From an uncultured Lachnoclostridium sp. (GTDB taxonomy: Bacteria > Bacillota > Clostridia > Lachnospirales > Lachnospiraceae), in NCBI GenBank assembly GCA_958425285.1, contig CATZVV010000040.1, positions 1-10,782 on the forward strand: DNA of 10,782 nucleotides. Direction: 5' to 3'. Positions 1 through 6,053 of the stretch are shown here, piece by piece; within the stretch, counting starts at the first letter, position 1, and every line of letters begins with the position of its first letter. The notes beneath the pieces are model-generated. The model was not told where the DNA came from, made no database searches, and worked only from the letters and a program-made list of their open reading frames with translations. The translations under genes were made by a program, and so were the position numbers.

Positions 1-234
1 ACTCACCTTTCCATCTCCATACAAAAAAGCAGTTGATAAGTATTCTGCACGCTTTTCCTGCTCCTTTAATTCCTCTAATAGGGTTCCATCAATATTAAAT
101 TTTCGGAATTTTTGTAGATTTTCTGAAAACTCTGGTGTATGCTTCACAACATTTTCCACTAGTATATACTTTGTCATCAAAACAACAAGAAAAATTACTG
201 CAATAAAATATATTTTCCGAAAACGTATTTTCAA
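1..234 (-). CDS. Partial membrane-anchored protein of unknown function (5' end only)
   Basis: The first 78 codons are present and the gene runs off the left edge. I do not recognise the family. The start chosen is TTG at 234-232, because GGGGAGGT (248-241) lies 6 nt upstream. An in-frame ATG at codon 20 lacks such a site and would cut into the hydrophobic segment. The N-terminus is basic (KIRFRK), then residues about 8-20 form one hydrophobic helix (IYFIAVIFLVVLM). A polar, charged region follows, containing LLEELKEQEKRAEYL. This fits an uncleaved membrane anchor or signal peptide with the rest outside the cell. The gene follows murI, and its ribosome binding site sits inside the hairpin that ends the murI transcript, so expression probably depends on readthrough. 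No separate promoter is visible in the 45 bp between the genes. Confidence 0.6.
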   Translation of the reverse strand, partial: MKIRFRKIYFIAVIFLVVLMTKYILVENVVKHTPEFSENLQKFRKFNIDGTLLEELKEQEKRAEYLSTAFLYGDGKVS

Positions 235-270
235 AAAAACACCTCCCCACATAAATATATGTAGAGAGGT
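233..270 (-). terminator. Terminator-like hairpin after murI that contains the next gene's SD
   Basis: On the minus strand, arms 270-258 and 253-241 pair over 13 bp (11 Watson-Crick, two G-U) around a 4-nt loop. Seven T residues (239-233) follow after one G, as in a Rho-independent terminator. The 3' arm ends in GGGGAGGT, the ribosome binding site of the following TTG-started gene, and the T-run overlaps that start codon. The hairpin can therefore act as terminator, translational block, or both. Confidence 0.75.
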
Positions 271-279
271 ATTTACTCA

Positions 280-1083
280 TTAATAACTTTCAATATCGAT
301 TACTGTTGTTTTTTTAACATGGCACGGAAGAACATTATCCGCAAAAGAAATAAACTTCTCAACCCCATCACTGACACAATAGTCATATGTGGCTTTTCCG
401 TTTCCATCATTCAAGATTCCACAATCATCTAATAATCTCTTTAAACTTTTCGCAGTCTCATACGCAGGATTCACCAATTTAACCTCTTCTCCCATTTCTC
501 TCCCAATCATCCGGCGAAGCAATGGATAATGCGTACATCCCAATATGAGCGAATCAATATCATATTCCTTGATCTCATGCAGATACCTCGAAGCAATGTC
601 CTCCGTCACACGATCATCCCAAAGTCCTTCCTCTACAAGCGGAACAAATAAAGGACAGGCTTTACTTACAACTGTAATCTCCGGATTAATCTTTCGAAGG
701 CACTCATTATAAATCCCACTTTTTATTGTACTTTCTGTTCCAATAATCCCAATATTATTTGTTTCTGTCATTTTTGCTGCCATTACAGCTCCAGGCTCAA
801 CGACTCCAATAATCGGTATTTCAATTTCTGTTCTGATTTCGTCCAACGCAAGAGCACTCGCTGTATTACATGCCACAACAATCGCCTTAACTTCTTTTGT
901 CATAAGAAAACGAACAATCTGTCTGCTATATTTGAGTACCGTACTTTTAGATTTACTTCCATAAGGTACTCGTGCGGTATCCCCAAAATAAATAATACTT
1001 TCATTCGGCAACTGGCGCATAATTTCTTTCATAACCGTAAGACCGCCAATACCGGAATCAAATACTCCGATTGGTGCATTCAT
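280..1083 (-). CDS. murI: Glutamate racemase
   Basis: MurI converts L-glutamate to D-glutamate for peptidoglycan precursors in the cytosol, without a cofactor, using two cysteines. The 267-residue length is normal for the family. Visible motifs are the N-terminal FDSGIGGLTV (Asp9, Ser10), GDTARVPYG (about 34-42), the first catalytic Cys72 in ACNTASA, and the second Cys183 with His185 in LGCTHYPLL. All key residues are present. ATG at 1083 is supported by GGAG (1095-1092) 8 nt upstream. The coding region ends in tandem stops, TAA TGA. The gene lies 22 bp downstream of the RND transporter gene, so it is probably cotranscribed with it. A weak possible private promoter (TTGACT at 1180-1175, TATTTA at 1157-1152) lies inside the transporter's 3' end. 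A terminator-like hairpin follows. Confidence 0.96.
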   Translation of the reverse strand: MNAPIGVFDSGIGGLTVMKEIMRQLPNESIIYFGDTARVPYGSKSKSTVLKYSRQIVRFLMTKEVKAIVVACNTASALALDEIRTEIEIPIIGVVEPGAVMAAKMTETNNIGIIGTESTIKSGIYNECLRKINPEITVVSKACPLFVPLVEEGLWDDRVTEDIASRYLHEIKEYDIDSLILGCTHYPLLRRMIGREMGEEVKLVNPAYETAKSLKRLLDDCGILNDGNGKATYDYCVSDGVEKFISFADNVLPCHVKKTTVIDIESY

Positions 1084-1105
1084 ATCTTCAACTCCGTTCC
1101 GGTTT

Positions 1106-4100
1106 TTAAACCTCTATTTCATGCATATCCTTTTTACGATTCAGCAAGGAATAAATACATGGTACCACAAATAGAGTCAATAGTGTACCATAAATTAATC
1201 CCCCGATGGTAACAATTGCCATCGGCTGGACCATCTCTCCCCCCATACCGAGTCCCATTGCCATTGTTGAGAGCCCTAAAATGGTTGTCAGTGCTGTCAT
1301 CAGAATTGGACGTAATCTCGTCTGTCCCGCCAGAACAATTGCTTCATGCTTTTCCATACCTGTTATTCTAAGCTGGTTTGTATAATCCACAAGTACGATA
1401 CCGTTATTGACAATAATACCAGATAACATAACAAATCCAACTGCTGCAATTACACTAATTTCACTTCCGGTAATAAGAAGACCAAGAAGTCCTCCGGTAA
1501 AAGCAAGTGGAATGGTAAACATAATAATGAATGGAGAGAGCAGCGACTGAAATTGTGCTACCATAATCAAGTACATGAAGATTACAGCAAGTAAAAACAT
1601 CAATGCCAGTTGTCCCATAGACTCATTAATTGTTTCATCCTCACCTTTCATTTCATAGGTATAACCCTCTGGAATCTCATAGTCTTTCAAAGCTGCCTTC
1701 ACATCTGAACTTACAAGACCAATATTATAATCATCCTCCAATTCAGCAGAAACGGTCATTTTTCGTATCTGATTTTCACGAACAATTGTATTTGGTGAAA
1801 GCGCATTTTCAAACGTAGCAATCTTAGAAAGTTTTACCTTCTTCGTTTTACCTTCCTTCGTCGTATACTCAATTTTCATCTGTTTTATATCATCTTTATT
1901 AAATTCCTCATTCTTCTCATCTTTTACATAGACCTCATAATCCTTTGTATCTGTAGAAACTGTTGTTGCGCTCTTCGCTTCAGCAATTTTGGCATTAATC
2001 TGCTGGAATACCTGTGCTACCGTAAGAGTATACTCCATTGCCTTTGCCTTATCTACATTGACACGAAATTCTTCTGTCCCTTCTTCCAGACCATTTGTTA
2101 CATTTTTCAGTCCTTCCACACCTTCTATTTTTTTCATAATATCTTCTGAGATACTCTGCAATTTATCTAAATCCTTACCTTGAATAGCAATTGAAATTCC
2201 ACTTTCACCCAAGGCACTCATATCCATAGAAGATGTCTGAATATCCAGCTCACAAGGAATTTCTTTTGTCTTTGTCTCAATCTGCTCCGTCAGTTCTGTA
2301 TTTGAAAGTATACGTTCTTCGTTTAATATAATATACATTTGCACAGAGTTATCCGATGAACCTCCGCTCATAGAAGCCATCATACCGCCTCCGCCACTCA
2401 TTGCACCAATCGTCTGAATATCCGGAATATCCTGTATTGCCTCAATAACCTGATCGGAATATTGCACTGTTTGCTCAAAGGTAGCATCGTTGCCGGCATC
2501 CAGTGTCATCGTAATCTGTGTACTTTCCATCTCAGGCATAAAGGAAGTACCATTTTTTACAGCGAACACTGCAACAATAACCAGTAATACAAATGACACC
2601 ACTACAACCAAAATGCGGAAATGTAAAATCTTATCCAGCAAAAATGCATAAATATTTTGTACCTTATTCAGAAATTTGCTTTCTGTATCTCTTGTTTTCC
2701 GTAACATTTTAGAAGACAGTGCCGGTACAAGGGTCAACGCTACAATTAAACTTGCCAGCAATGAATATGCTAGTGTCAGACCTAAATCTACAAACAATTG
2801 TCTCGTAATACCTTCAGTAAATACAATAGGAAGGAATACACAAACCGTTGTAAGTGTAGAAGCAAAAATTGCACCTGCCACCTCTTTCGCACCTTCTACT
2901 GCTGCTTTGGCTGCAGAATAACCTTCTTTCCTCAAACGATATATATTTTCAATAACAACGACCGAATTATCCACAAGCATTCCTACCCCTAATGCCAGAC
3001 CGGAAAGAGAGATAATATTTAATGTGACTCCACTAAAGTACATTAATACGATTGCTGTCATCAGACTCAATGGAATAGAGCATGCAACAATAAACGTAGG
3101 TCGAAAATCCCAAAGGAATAAAAGCAGGATAATGATTGCAAGCACTGCACCCATTAACAGGTTATCCTTTACCGAATTGACAACAAGGTCAATATAAACC
3201 CCCTGATTCATTAAAGTGGTAATATGAAGCCCTTCTGTGCTTTTCTCTAACTCGATAAATTTTTCCAATACCCTGTCTGTAACATCACCCGTTGAATAAC
3301 CGGTTTGTTTTTCCATGGTAACAGCTACAGCAGGATTTCCATTCAGTTTTGTATAAATCTCACTTGAGTTATCTGTCACAACAACATCTGCCACATCAGC
3401 AAGAGTGATTGGTTCTAACCCATCTAATCCATAATCAGCAATCACCAACTCTGACAAAGCATCTGTATCATCCAATTCATTTCCTACACGTACAAGGTAA
3501 TCCACATCATCTTCGGTAATGTATCCGGCAGGCATTTCAAAATTTTCAGCACTCAATACATTTTTTACCATCTCTGCCGTTATTACCTTATTTAAATCCG
3601 AACTACTCTTGGTCGTCTTTTTCGTTTCCTTCAATTGTGACTTCGCATCTGAAAGCCTGGTTTCTCCGTTTTCCAGTTTAACCTGCGCCACACTGAGCTG
3701 AATAGACGCCAAAACTTTTTGCTTGCTCAACTCCTGAGCTGCTTCTGCTGTAGAAAGTTCGCCATTCTCAAGCTTTTTCTTTGCTGCCTGTAACTTTTTC
3801 AAACCAGAATTAATTTGCTTCTTGGCTTTATCAATTTTAGTTTTTGTTCCCTCAAGGGTTGTTTGCTGAGTAGTGATTTGCTCCAATCCTTCGCTGGCAG
3901 AAGACAATCCGGACGTTATCTCCTGTAATTTTTCAGAAAGACTGTCTCTTGCCATACCTTGTGCTTTCAACCCGGCTTCCAATGCTGACAATTTAGAATT
4001 GACTTCCGCCAATTTTTCTGTCAGAGTCGCTTTCATAGAAGCATCTGTTGCAGCTTCAATTTGTGCTTCCAGTGCTTCCTTCGTTGATAACAGAGTATCC

Positions 4101-5047
4101 AAATTTTTTTTCAACGATTCCAGGCTTTCCTTAGTCTTAGTCAGAGTTTGAACACTGCTCTCCACCCCAGCCTTTTTCTCTTTTATCGTTGCCAAACCTG
4201 AAATTACCTTTTTTTCCTGCTTCAGAAGCTCTTTTTTCTGTTTTTCTACTTCTGTAATCTGACTATTTACTTCTTTTAATCCATCTGAGATTTTTGTAGC
4301 AGCTTTACCTAATTCAGACTCACCCTCTGCCATCTTTTCTGCTGCCTCTGTCTGTTTCTTATCCAGAGTTTCTTTCCCATCCTGAATCTTATTCTGGCCT
4401 TTTTCTATCTTATTTTGAGCCTTCTTTAACTTCCCGTCAATGGCATCCTGTACCAGTTTATTCATCTCATCAATTTTTTCCTGACGGATAATCACTTCGA
4501 CTTTTTCTTCTACCTCACCTGCCGCTGTTACCGATGCTACACCTTCCACACTTTCCAACTCGGGTATTACATCCGTATTCGCCGCATTTGCAACCTCAAC
4601 ACTGTTCTTATCATCATAATCAATTCCGGCAACCATAATTGGCATCATATCCGGATTAATTTTCATAATAATTGGGCTGCTAATGGAATCATCCCAATTG
4701 GATGTCAGCGTATCCAAACTTTCTCGCATTTCTATTGTAACAGAATCCATATTAGCTGACTGATCAAATTCCAGCATGACAATAGATGCATTGTCACGTG
4801 AGGATGACGTAATATTTTTAATATTACTGATACTAGCCATACTTTGCTCAATTGGTTTCGTCACCGAAGACTCTACTTCCTCCGGGCTTGCACCTACATA
4901 TGTAGTCATTACAATCGCATATGGAAATTCCATACTTGGAAGTAAATCTGTATGCATATTCTGAAATGATACCACTCCCAATACAATTACCATTACCACC
5001 GCTACTAATACGGTATACGGCTTCTTTACACTAATTTTCGATAACAT
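1106..5047 (-). CDS. RND-family efflux transporter with a large coiled-coil insertion in the first porter domain
   Basis: This is a proton-driven efflux permease of the AcrB/SwrC type in the cytoplasmic membrane; its substrate is unknown. I start it at ATG 5047 (1313 residues), because AGGAGG (5059-5054) lies 6 nt upstream; the TTG at 5062 precedes that site. Approximate numbering from this ATG: TM1 11-28; porter part 30-190; a coiled-coil insertion about 200-487, rich in Lys, Glu, Gln and Ala with Gly-spaced heptads; porter part 490-625 (NFEMPAGYI); TM2-TM6 630-785, with GMLVDNSVVVIEN holding Asp693; TM7 812-831; a Gly/Met-rich loop at 882-898; second porter half; TM8-TM12 1145-1305 with GIIVNNGIVLVDY. 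Asp407 of AcrB is kept, Asp408 is Asn, and the TM10 Lys940 position is Asn. Ordinary members are about 1000-1070 residues, so most of the extra length is the insertion. No adaptor or outer-membrane partner gene is nearby, as expected in a monoderm. It lies downstream of tetR with its own promoter, and murI follows. Confidence 0.93.
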   Translation of the reverse strand: MLSKISVKKPYTVLVAVVMVIVLGVVSFQNMHTDLLPSMEFPYAIVMTTYVGASPEEVESSVTKPIEQSMASISNIKNITSSSRDNASIVMLEFDQSANMDSVTIEMRESLDTLTSNWDDSISSPIIMKINPDMMPIMVAGIDYDDKNSVEVANAANTDVIPELESVEGVASVTAAGEVEEKVEVIIRQEKIDEMNKLVQDAIDGKLKKAQNKIEKGQNKIQDGKETLDKKQTEAAEKMAEGESELGKAATKISDGLKEVNSQITEVEKQKKELLKQEKKVISGLATIKEKKAGVESSVQTLTKTKESLESLKKNLDTLLSTKEALEAQIEAATDASMKATLTEKLAEVNSKLSALEAGLKAQGMARDSLSEKLQEITSGLSSASEGLEQITTQQTTLEGTKTKIDKAKKQINSGLKKLQAAKKKLENGELSTAEAAQELSKQKVLASIQLSVAQVKLENGETRLSDAKSQLKETKKTTKSSSDLNKVITAEMVKNVLSAENFEMPAGYITEDDVDYLVRVGNELDDTDALSELVIADYGLDGLEPITLADVADVVVTDNSSEIYTKLNGNPAVAVTMEKQTGYSTGDVTDRVLEKFIELEKSTEGLHITTLMNQGVYIDLVVNSVKDNLLMGAVLAIIILLLFLWDFRPTFIVACSIPLSLMTAIVLMYFSGVTLNIISLSGLALGVGMLVDNSVVVIENIYRLRKEGYSAAKAAVEGAKEVAGAIFASTLTTVCVFLPIVFTEGITRQLFVDLGLTLAYSLLASLIVALTLVPALSSKMLRKTRDTESKFLNKVQNIYAFLLDKILHFRILVVVVSFVLLVIVAVFAVKNGTSFMPEMESTQITMTLDAGNDATFEQTVQYSDQVIEAIQDIPDIQTIGAMSGGGGMMASMSGGSSDNSVQMYIILNEERILSNTELTEQIETKTKEIPCELDIQTSSMDMSALGESGISIAIQGKDLDKLQSISEDIMKKIEGVEGLKNVTNGLEEGTEEFRVNVDKAKAMEYTLTVAQVFQQINAKIAEAKSATTVSTDTKDYEVYVKDEKNEEFNKDDIKQMKIEYTTKEGKTKKVKLSKIATFENALSPNTIVRENQIRKMTVSAELEDDYNIGLVSSDVKAALKDYEIPEGYTYEMKGEDETINESMGQLALMFLLAVIFMYLIMVAQFQSLLSPFIIMFTIPLAFTGGLLGLLITGSEISVIAAVGFVMLSGIIVNNGIVLVDYTNQLRITGMEKHEAIVLAGQTRLRPILMTALTTILGLSTMAMGLGMGGEMVQPMAIVTIGGLIYGTLLTLFVVPCIYSLLNRKKDMHEIEV
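3587..4450 (-). other. Coiled-coil insertion domain within the RND transporter
   Basis: This stretch codes for the roughly 290 residues that interrupt the first porter domain. On its N-side it replaces the usual short link after the strand ending VEVIIRQEKIDEMNKL; on its C-side the family sequence resumes at ITAEMVKNVLSAENFEMPAG. It is almost free of Pro, Trp and Cys, rich in Lys, Glu, Gln, Ala and Ser, and has repeated units such as KIEKGQNKIQDGK, ISDGLKEV, INSGLKKLQ and KLENGETRL. A break near residues 334-345 of the protein (AATDASMKAT) could be the turn of a helical hairpin. The reading frame is intact, so this is a domain and not a frameshift product. Confidence 0.8.
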
Positions 5048-5053
5048 TCTCAA

Positions 5054-5059
5054 CCTCCT
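5054..5059 (-). promoter_or_regulatory. Ribosome binding site fixing the RND transporter start
   Basis: AGGAGG stands 6 nt before ATG 5047. The upstream in-frame TTG (5062) directly precedes this motif and has no site of its own, so the five extra residues MRRLR are probably not translated. Confidence 0.85.
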
Positions 5060-5081
5060 CAATTTCTATTATTGTTTTTCC

Positions 5082-5110
5082 ATTATAGATATGGATTCCT
5101 ACCCCGTCAA
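5082..5110 (-). promoter_or_regulatory. Sigma-A promoter of the RND transporter gene
   Basis: The -35 TTGACG (5110-5105) and -10 TATAAT (5087-5082) are separated by exactly 17 bp. Transcription would start near 5075, leaving a leader of about 28 nt before ATG 5047. The -35 box overlaps the operator-like half-site TGACGGGGT, and a palindrome ends two bases upstream of it. This indicates repression by the adjacent TetR protein. Confidence 0.85.
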
Positions 5111-5125
5111 GATGACGGATGTCAT
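5101..5125 (-). promoter_or_regulatory. Probable TetR operator at the RND promoter
   Basis: On the minus strand, 5125-5112 reads ATGACATCCGTCAT (5-bp arms, 4-bp centre). It is followed by TGACGGGGT (5109-5101), which is identical to nine bases of the downstream tetR site at 5758-5772. CCGTCA and TGACGG within the same stretch also form an inverted repeat. No T-run follows, so this reads better as an operator than as a terminator of tetR. Confidence 0.6.
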
Positions 5126-5126
5126 A

Positions 5127-5204
5127 TTATTCAAACCCTTTCTTTAACACTCCCAGTTTCCAGTGGTACTGTCTCTTCATCTGCTCAAGATTAATTTCCT
5201 GCTA
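5127..5204 (-). other. In-frame continuation of tetR beyond its amber stop
   Basis: After TAG (5204-5202) the tetR frame continues for 24 sense codons to TAA (5129-5127). It encodes QEINLEQMKR and then QYHWKLGVLKKGFE, an amphipathic charged helix followed by an LKKG-type end. Many TetR proteins finish with a helix of this kind, from memory. Readthrough would give about 204 residues, closer to the usual TetR length. An internal ATG could encode a separate 17-residue peptide, but it has no good ribosome binding site. Confidence 0.45.
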
Positions 5205-5741
5205 TTTTTTCATAAAAGTATCCAGTATAATGCGCCCTGAAATATCTAACAGCATTTCCAGCAAAAGGCAGATCTCCTCCTTTGTTCTTTCCTTCCACCA
5301 CTTTTCTTTGTAAGGCTCAAGTTCTTTAAATAGTAGATTCAATACCGTTTCCTTCCCCTCTTTGCTGCAAAATCTGTCATTTAAAACATGGTCAGCAAGA
5401 ATACTCCGGTGAAATGCTCTCAACTTCAAATCTGAATTTACAAATTCCACAATATCCGAAAACATATCTTCAAAACTTTTAAAAATTTCTCCTTTGTTTC
5501 TCACAATAGCCTCATGTAAAAATTGCTGCATACTCTTTGTAAGCTCCGATATGCTATACCGTATCATATCGTCTTTATCTGAAAAATACTGATAAAAACT
5601 TCCTCTTGAAATACCAGCTTTCTGAATAATTTGATTAATTGATGCATCCGTAAATCCTTTTTCCGTTATCTCACAAACAATTGCCTGACCAATACGTTCT
5701 TTCTTCTCCTTTGGTAAATTAAAAAATGTTTCCGTAGGCAT
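5202..5741 (-). CDS. TetR/AcrR-family transcriptional regulator, probable repressor of the RND gene
   Basis: This is a one-component repressor. The N-terminal helix-turn-helix is at about residues 33-59 (INQIIQKAGISRGSFYQYFSDKDDM), the classic TetR recognition region; the remaining helices form the ligand/dimer domain. I start it at ATG 5741 (179 residues), because GGAGGTG (5754-5748) lies 6 nt upstream; the ATG at 5756 overlaps that site and has no site of its own. The frame stops at an amber codon (5204-5202), but the same frame stays open for 24 more codons with coding-like content before TAA, so the protein may be shortened at its C-terminus. It lies just upstream of the transporter, with palindromes in both promoters. 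This implies autorepression and repression of the pump. The inducer cannot be read from the sequence. Confidence 0.92.
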   Translation of the reverse strand: MPTETFFNLPKEKKERIGQAIVCEITEKGFTDASINQIIQKAGISRGSFYQYFSDKDDMIRYSISELTKSMQQFLHEAIVRNKGEIFKSFEDMFSDIVEFVNSDLKLRAFHRSILADHVLNDRFCSKEGKETVLNLLFKELEPYKEKWWKERTKEEICLLLEMLLDISGRIILDTFMKK

Positions 5742-5757
5742 CCGTTTCACCTCCATT

Positions 5758-5772
5758 ATGACACCCCGTCAC
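5758..5772 (-). promoter_or_regulatory. Second TetR operator, in the tetR leader
   Basis: GTGACGGGGTGTCAT on the minus strand matches the perfect upstream palindrome in 13 of 15 positions, with the same 3-bp centre. It lies between the predicted transcription start and the ribosome binding site. The centres of the two sites are 35 bp apart. Confidence 0.65.
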
Positions 5773-5785
5773 AAGATACTTCACA

Positions 5786-5814
5786 AGTATATATGACACC
5801 CTGTCATATGTCAA
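5786..5814 (-). promoter_or_regulatory. Sigma-A promoter of tetR
   Basis: The -35 TTGACA (5814-5809) and -10 TATACT (5791-5786) have a 17-bp spacer. Transcription would begin near 5779. The spacer is almost wholly occupied by a palindrome, so a bound repressor would exclude RNA polymerase. Confidence 0.88.
5791..5809. promoter_or_regulatory. Perfect 19-bp palindrome: primary TetR operator
   Basis: ATATGACA, then a 3-bp CCC centre, then TGTCATAT. Both 8-bp arms match perfectly. It sits between the -35 and -10 boxes of tetR, which is typical of an autorepressing TetR regulator. Confidence 0.8.
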
Positions 5815-5817
5815 CCC

Positions 5818-5892
5818 TTAATTCGATTCTCTTAACAGATTATTAATATAGTAAAATCCAGCCATTCGGAAATCAATCTTCGGATTCCTCAT
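5818..5892 (-). other. Small 24-codon ORF overlapping an inverted repeat (doubtful gene)
   Basis: ATG 5892 to TAA 5818 would encode MRNPKIDFRMAGFYYINNLL and four more residues (RESN). There is no recognisable ribosome binding site upstream (AATAGAATCCAGTC). The composition is protein-like, and the ORF overlaps a long imperfect hairpin. It could be a relic of a longer gene or of a repeat element, or chance. I do not recognise a family. Confidence 0.25.
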
Positions 5893-5901
5893 GACTGGAT
5901 T
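5855..5901. repeat. Imperfect inverted repeat between rny and tetR
   Basis: Outer arms AATCCAGCCAT (5855-5865) and ATGACTGGATT (5891-5901) pair over 11 bp, with one G-U on the minus strand. Inner arms 5868-5874 and 5883-5888 extend the stem with a bulge. On the minus strand it is followed by ATTTTAC, too weak a U-tract for a clear terminator. It may be a backup terminator or a small repeat element. Apart from this and the tetR promoter, I see nothing in the stretch up to 5975. Confidence 0.55.
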
Positions 5902-5977
5902 CTATTTTAATATTTTCCGTACTTGAACTGTTATCAATATATACCTATCCCACTCACTGCTAAAAGAAATACACCTA

Positions 5978-6020
5978 GAAAAAACAGCCAGCAGAACATA
6001 TCTGCTAGCTGTTTTTTTTT
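5978..6020. terminator. Rho-independent terminator after rny
   Basis: Arms 5984-5995 and 6001-6012 form a 12-bp stem with one G-U in the minus-strand transcript and a 5-nt loop. On the minus strand a run of six T (5984-5979) follows; on the plus strand nine T (6012-6020) follow. It closes rny and would also work in the reverse direction, although no plus-strand gene is visible. Confidence 0.92.
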
Positions 6021-6053
6021 AATATCTACTTGACGGGTGATGATTCGCAAAAT

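Noticed and set aside
95..280. A 61-codon minus-strand ORF overlapping the left-edge gene
   Set aside because: It is in another frame than the gene starting at TTG 234, lacks a ribosome binding site, and is Cys/Ser/Phe-rich as in a shadow frame. The other frame has a basic N-terminus, a membrane helix and a good site.
1630..4964. Several plus-strand ORFs of 60-92 codons within the RND gene
   Set aside because: They are antisense shadows of a well-supported coding frame, have no ribosome binding sites, and show low-complexity composition that mirrors the codons of the sense gene.
5104..5118. CCGTCA-AGA-TGACGG as a terminator for tetR
   Set aside because: The stem is only 6 bp and no T-run follows on the minus strand. 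It overlaps a strong promoter, so an operator is the better reading.
6031..6038. TGACGGGT near the end of rny, resembling the TetR half-site
   Set aside because: There is no second arm or promoter nearby, and it differs from the half-site TGACGGGGT by one base deletion. It is likely chance.
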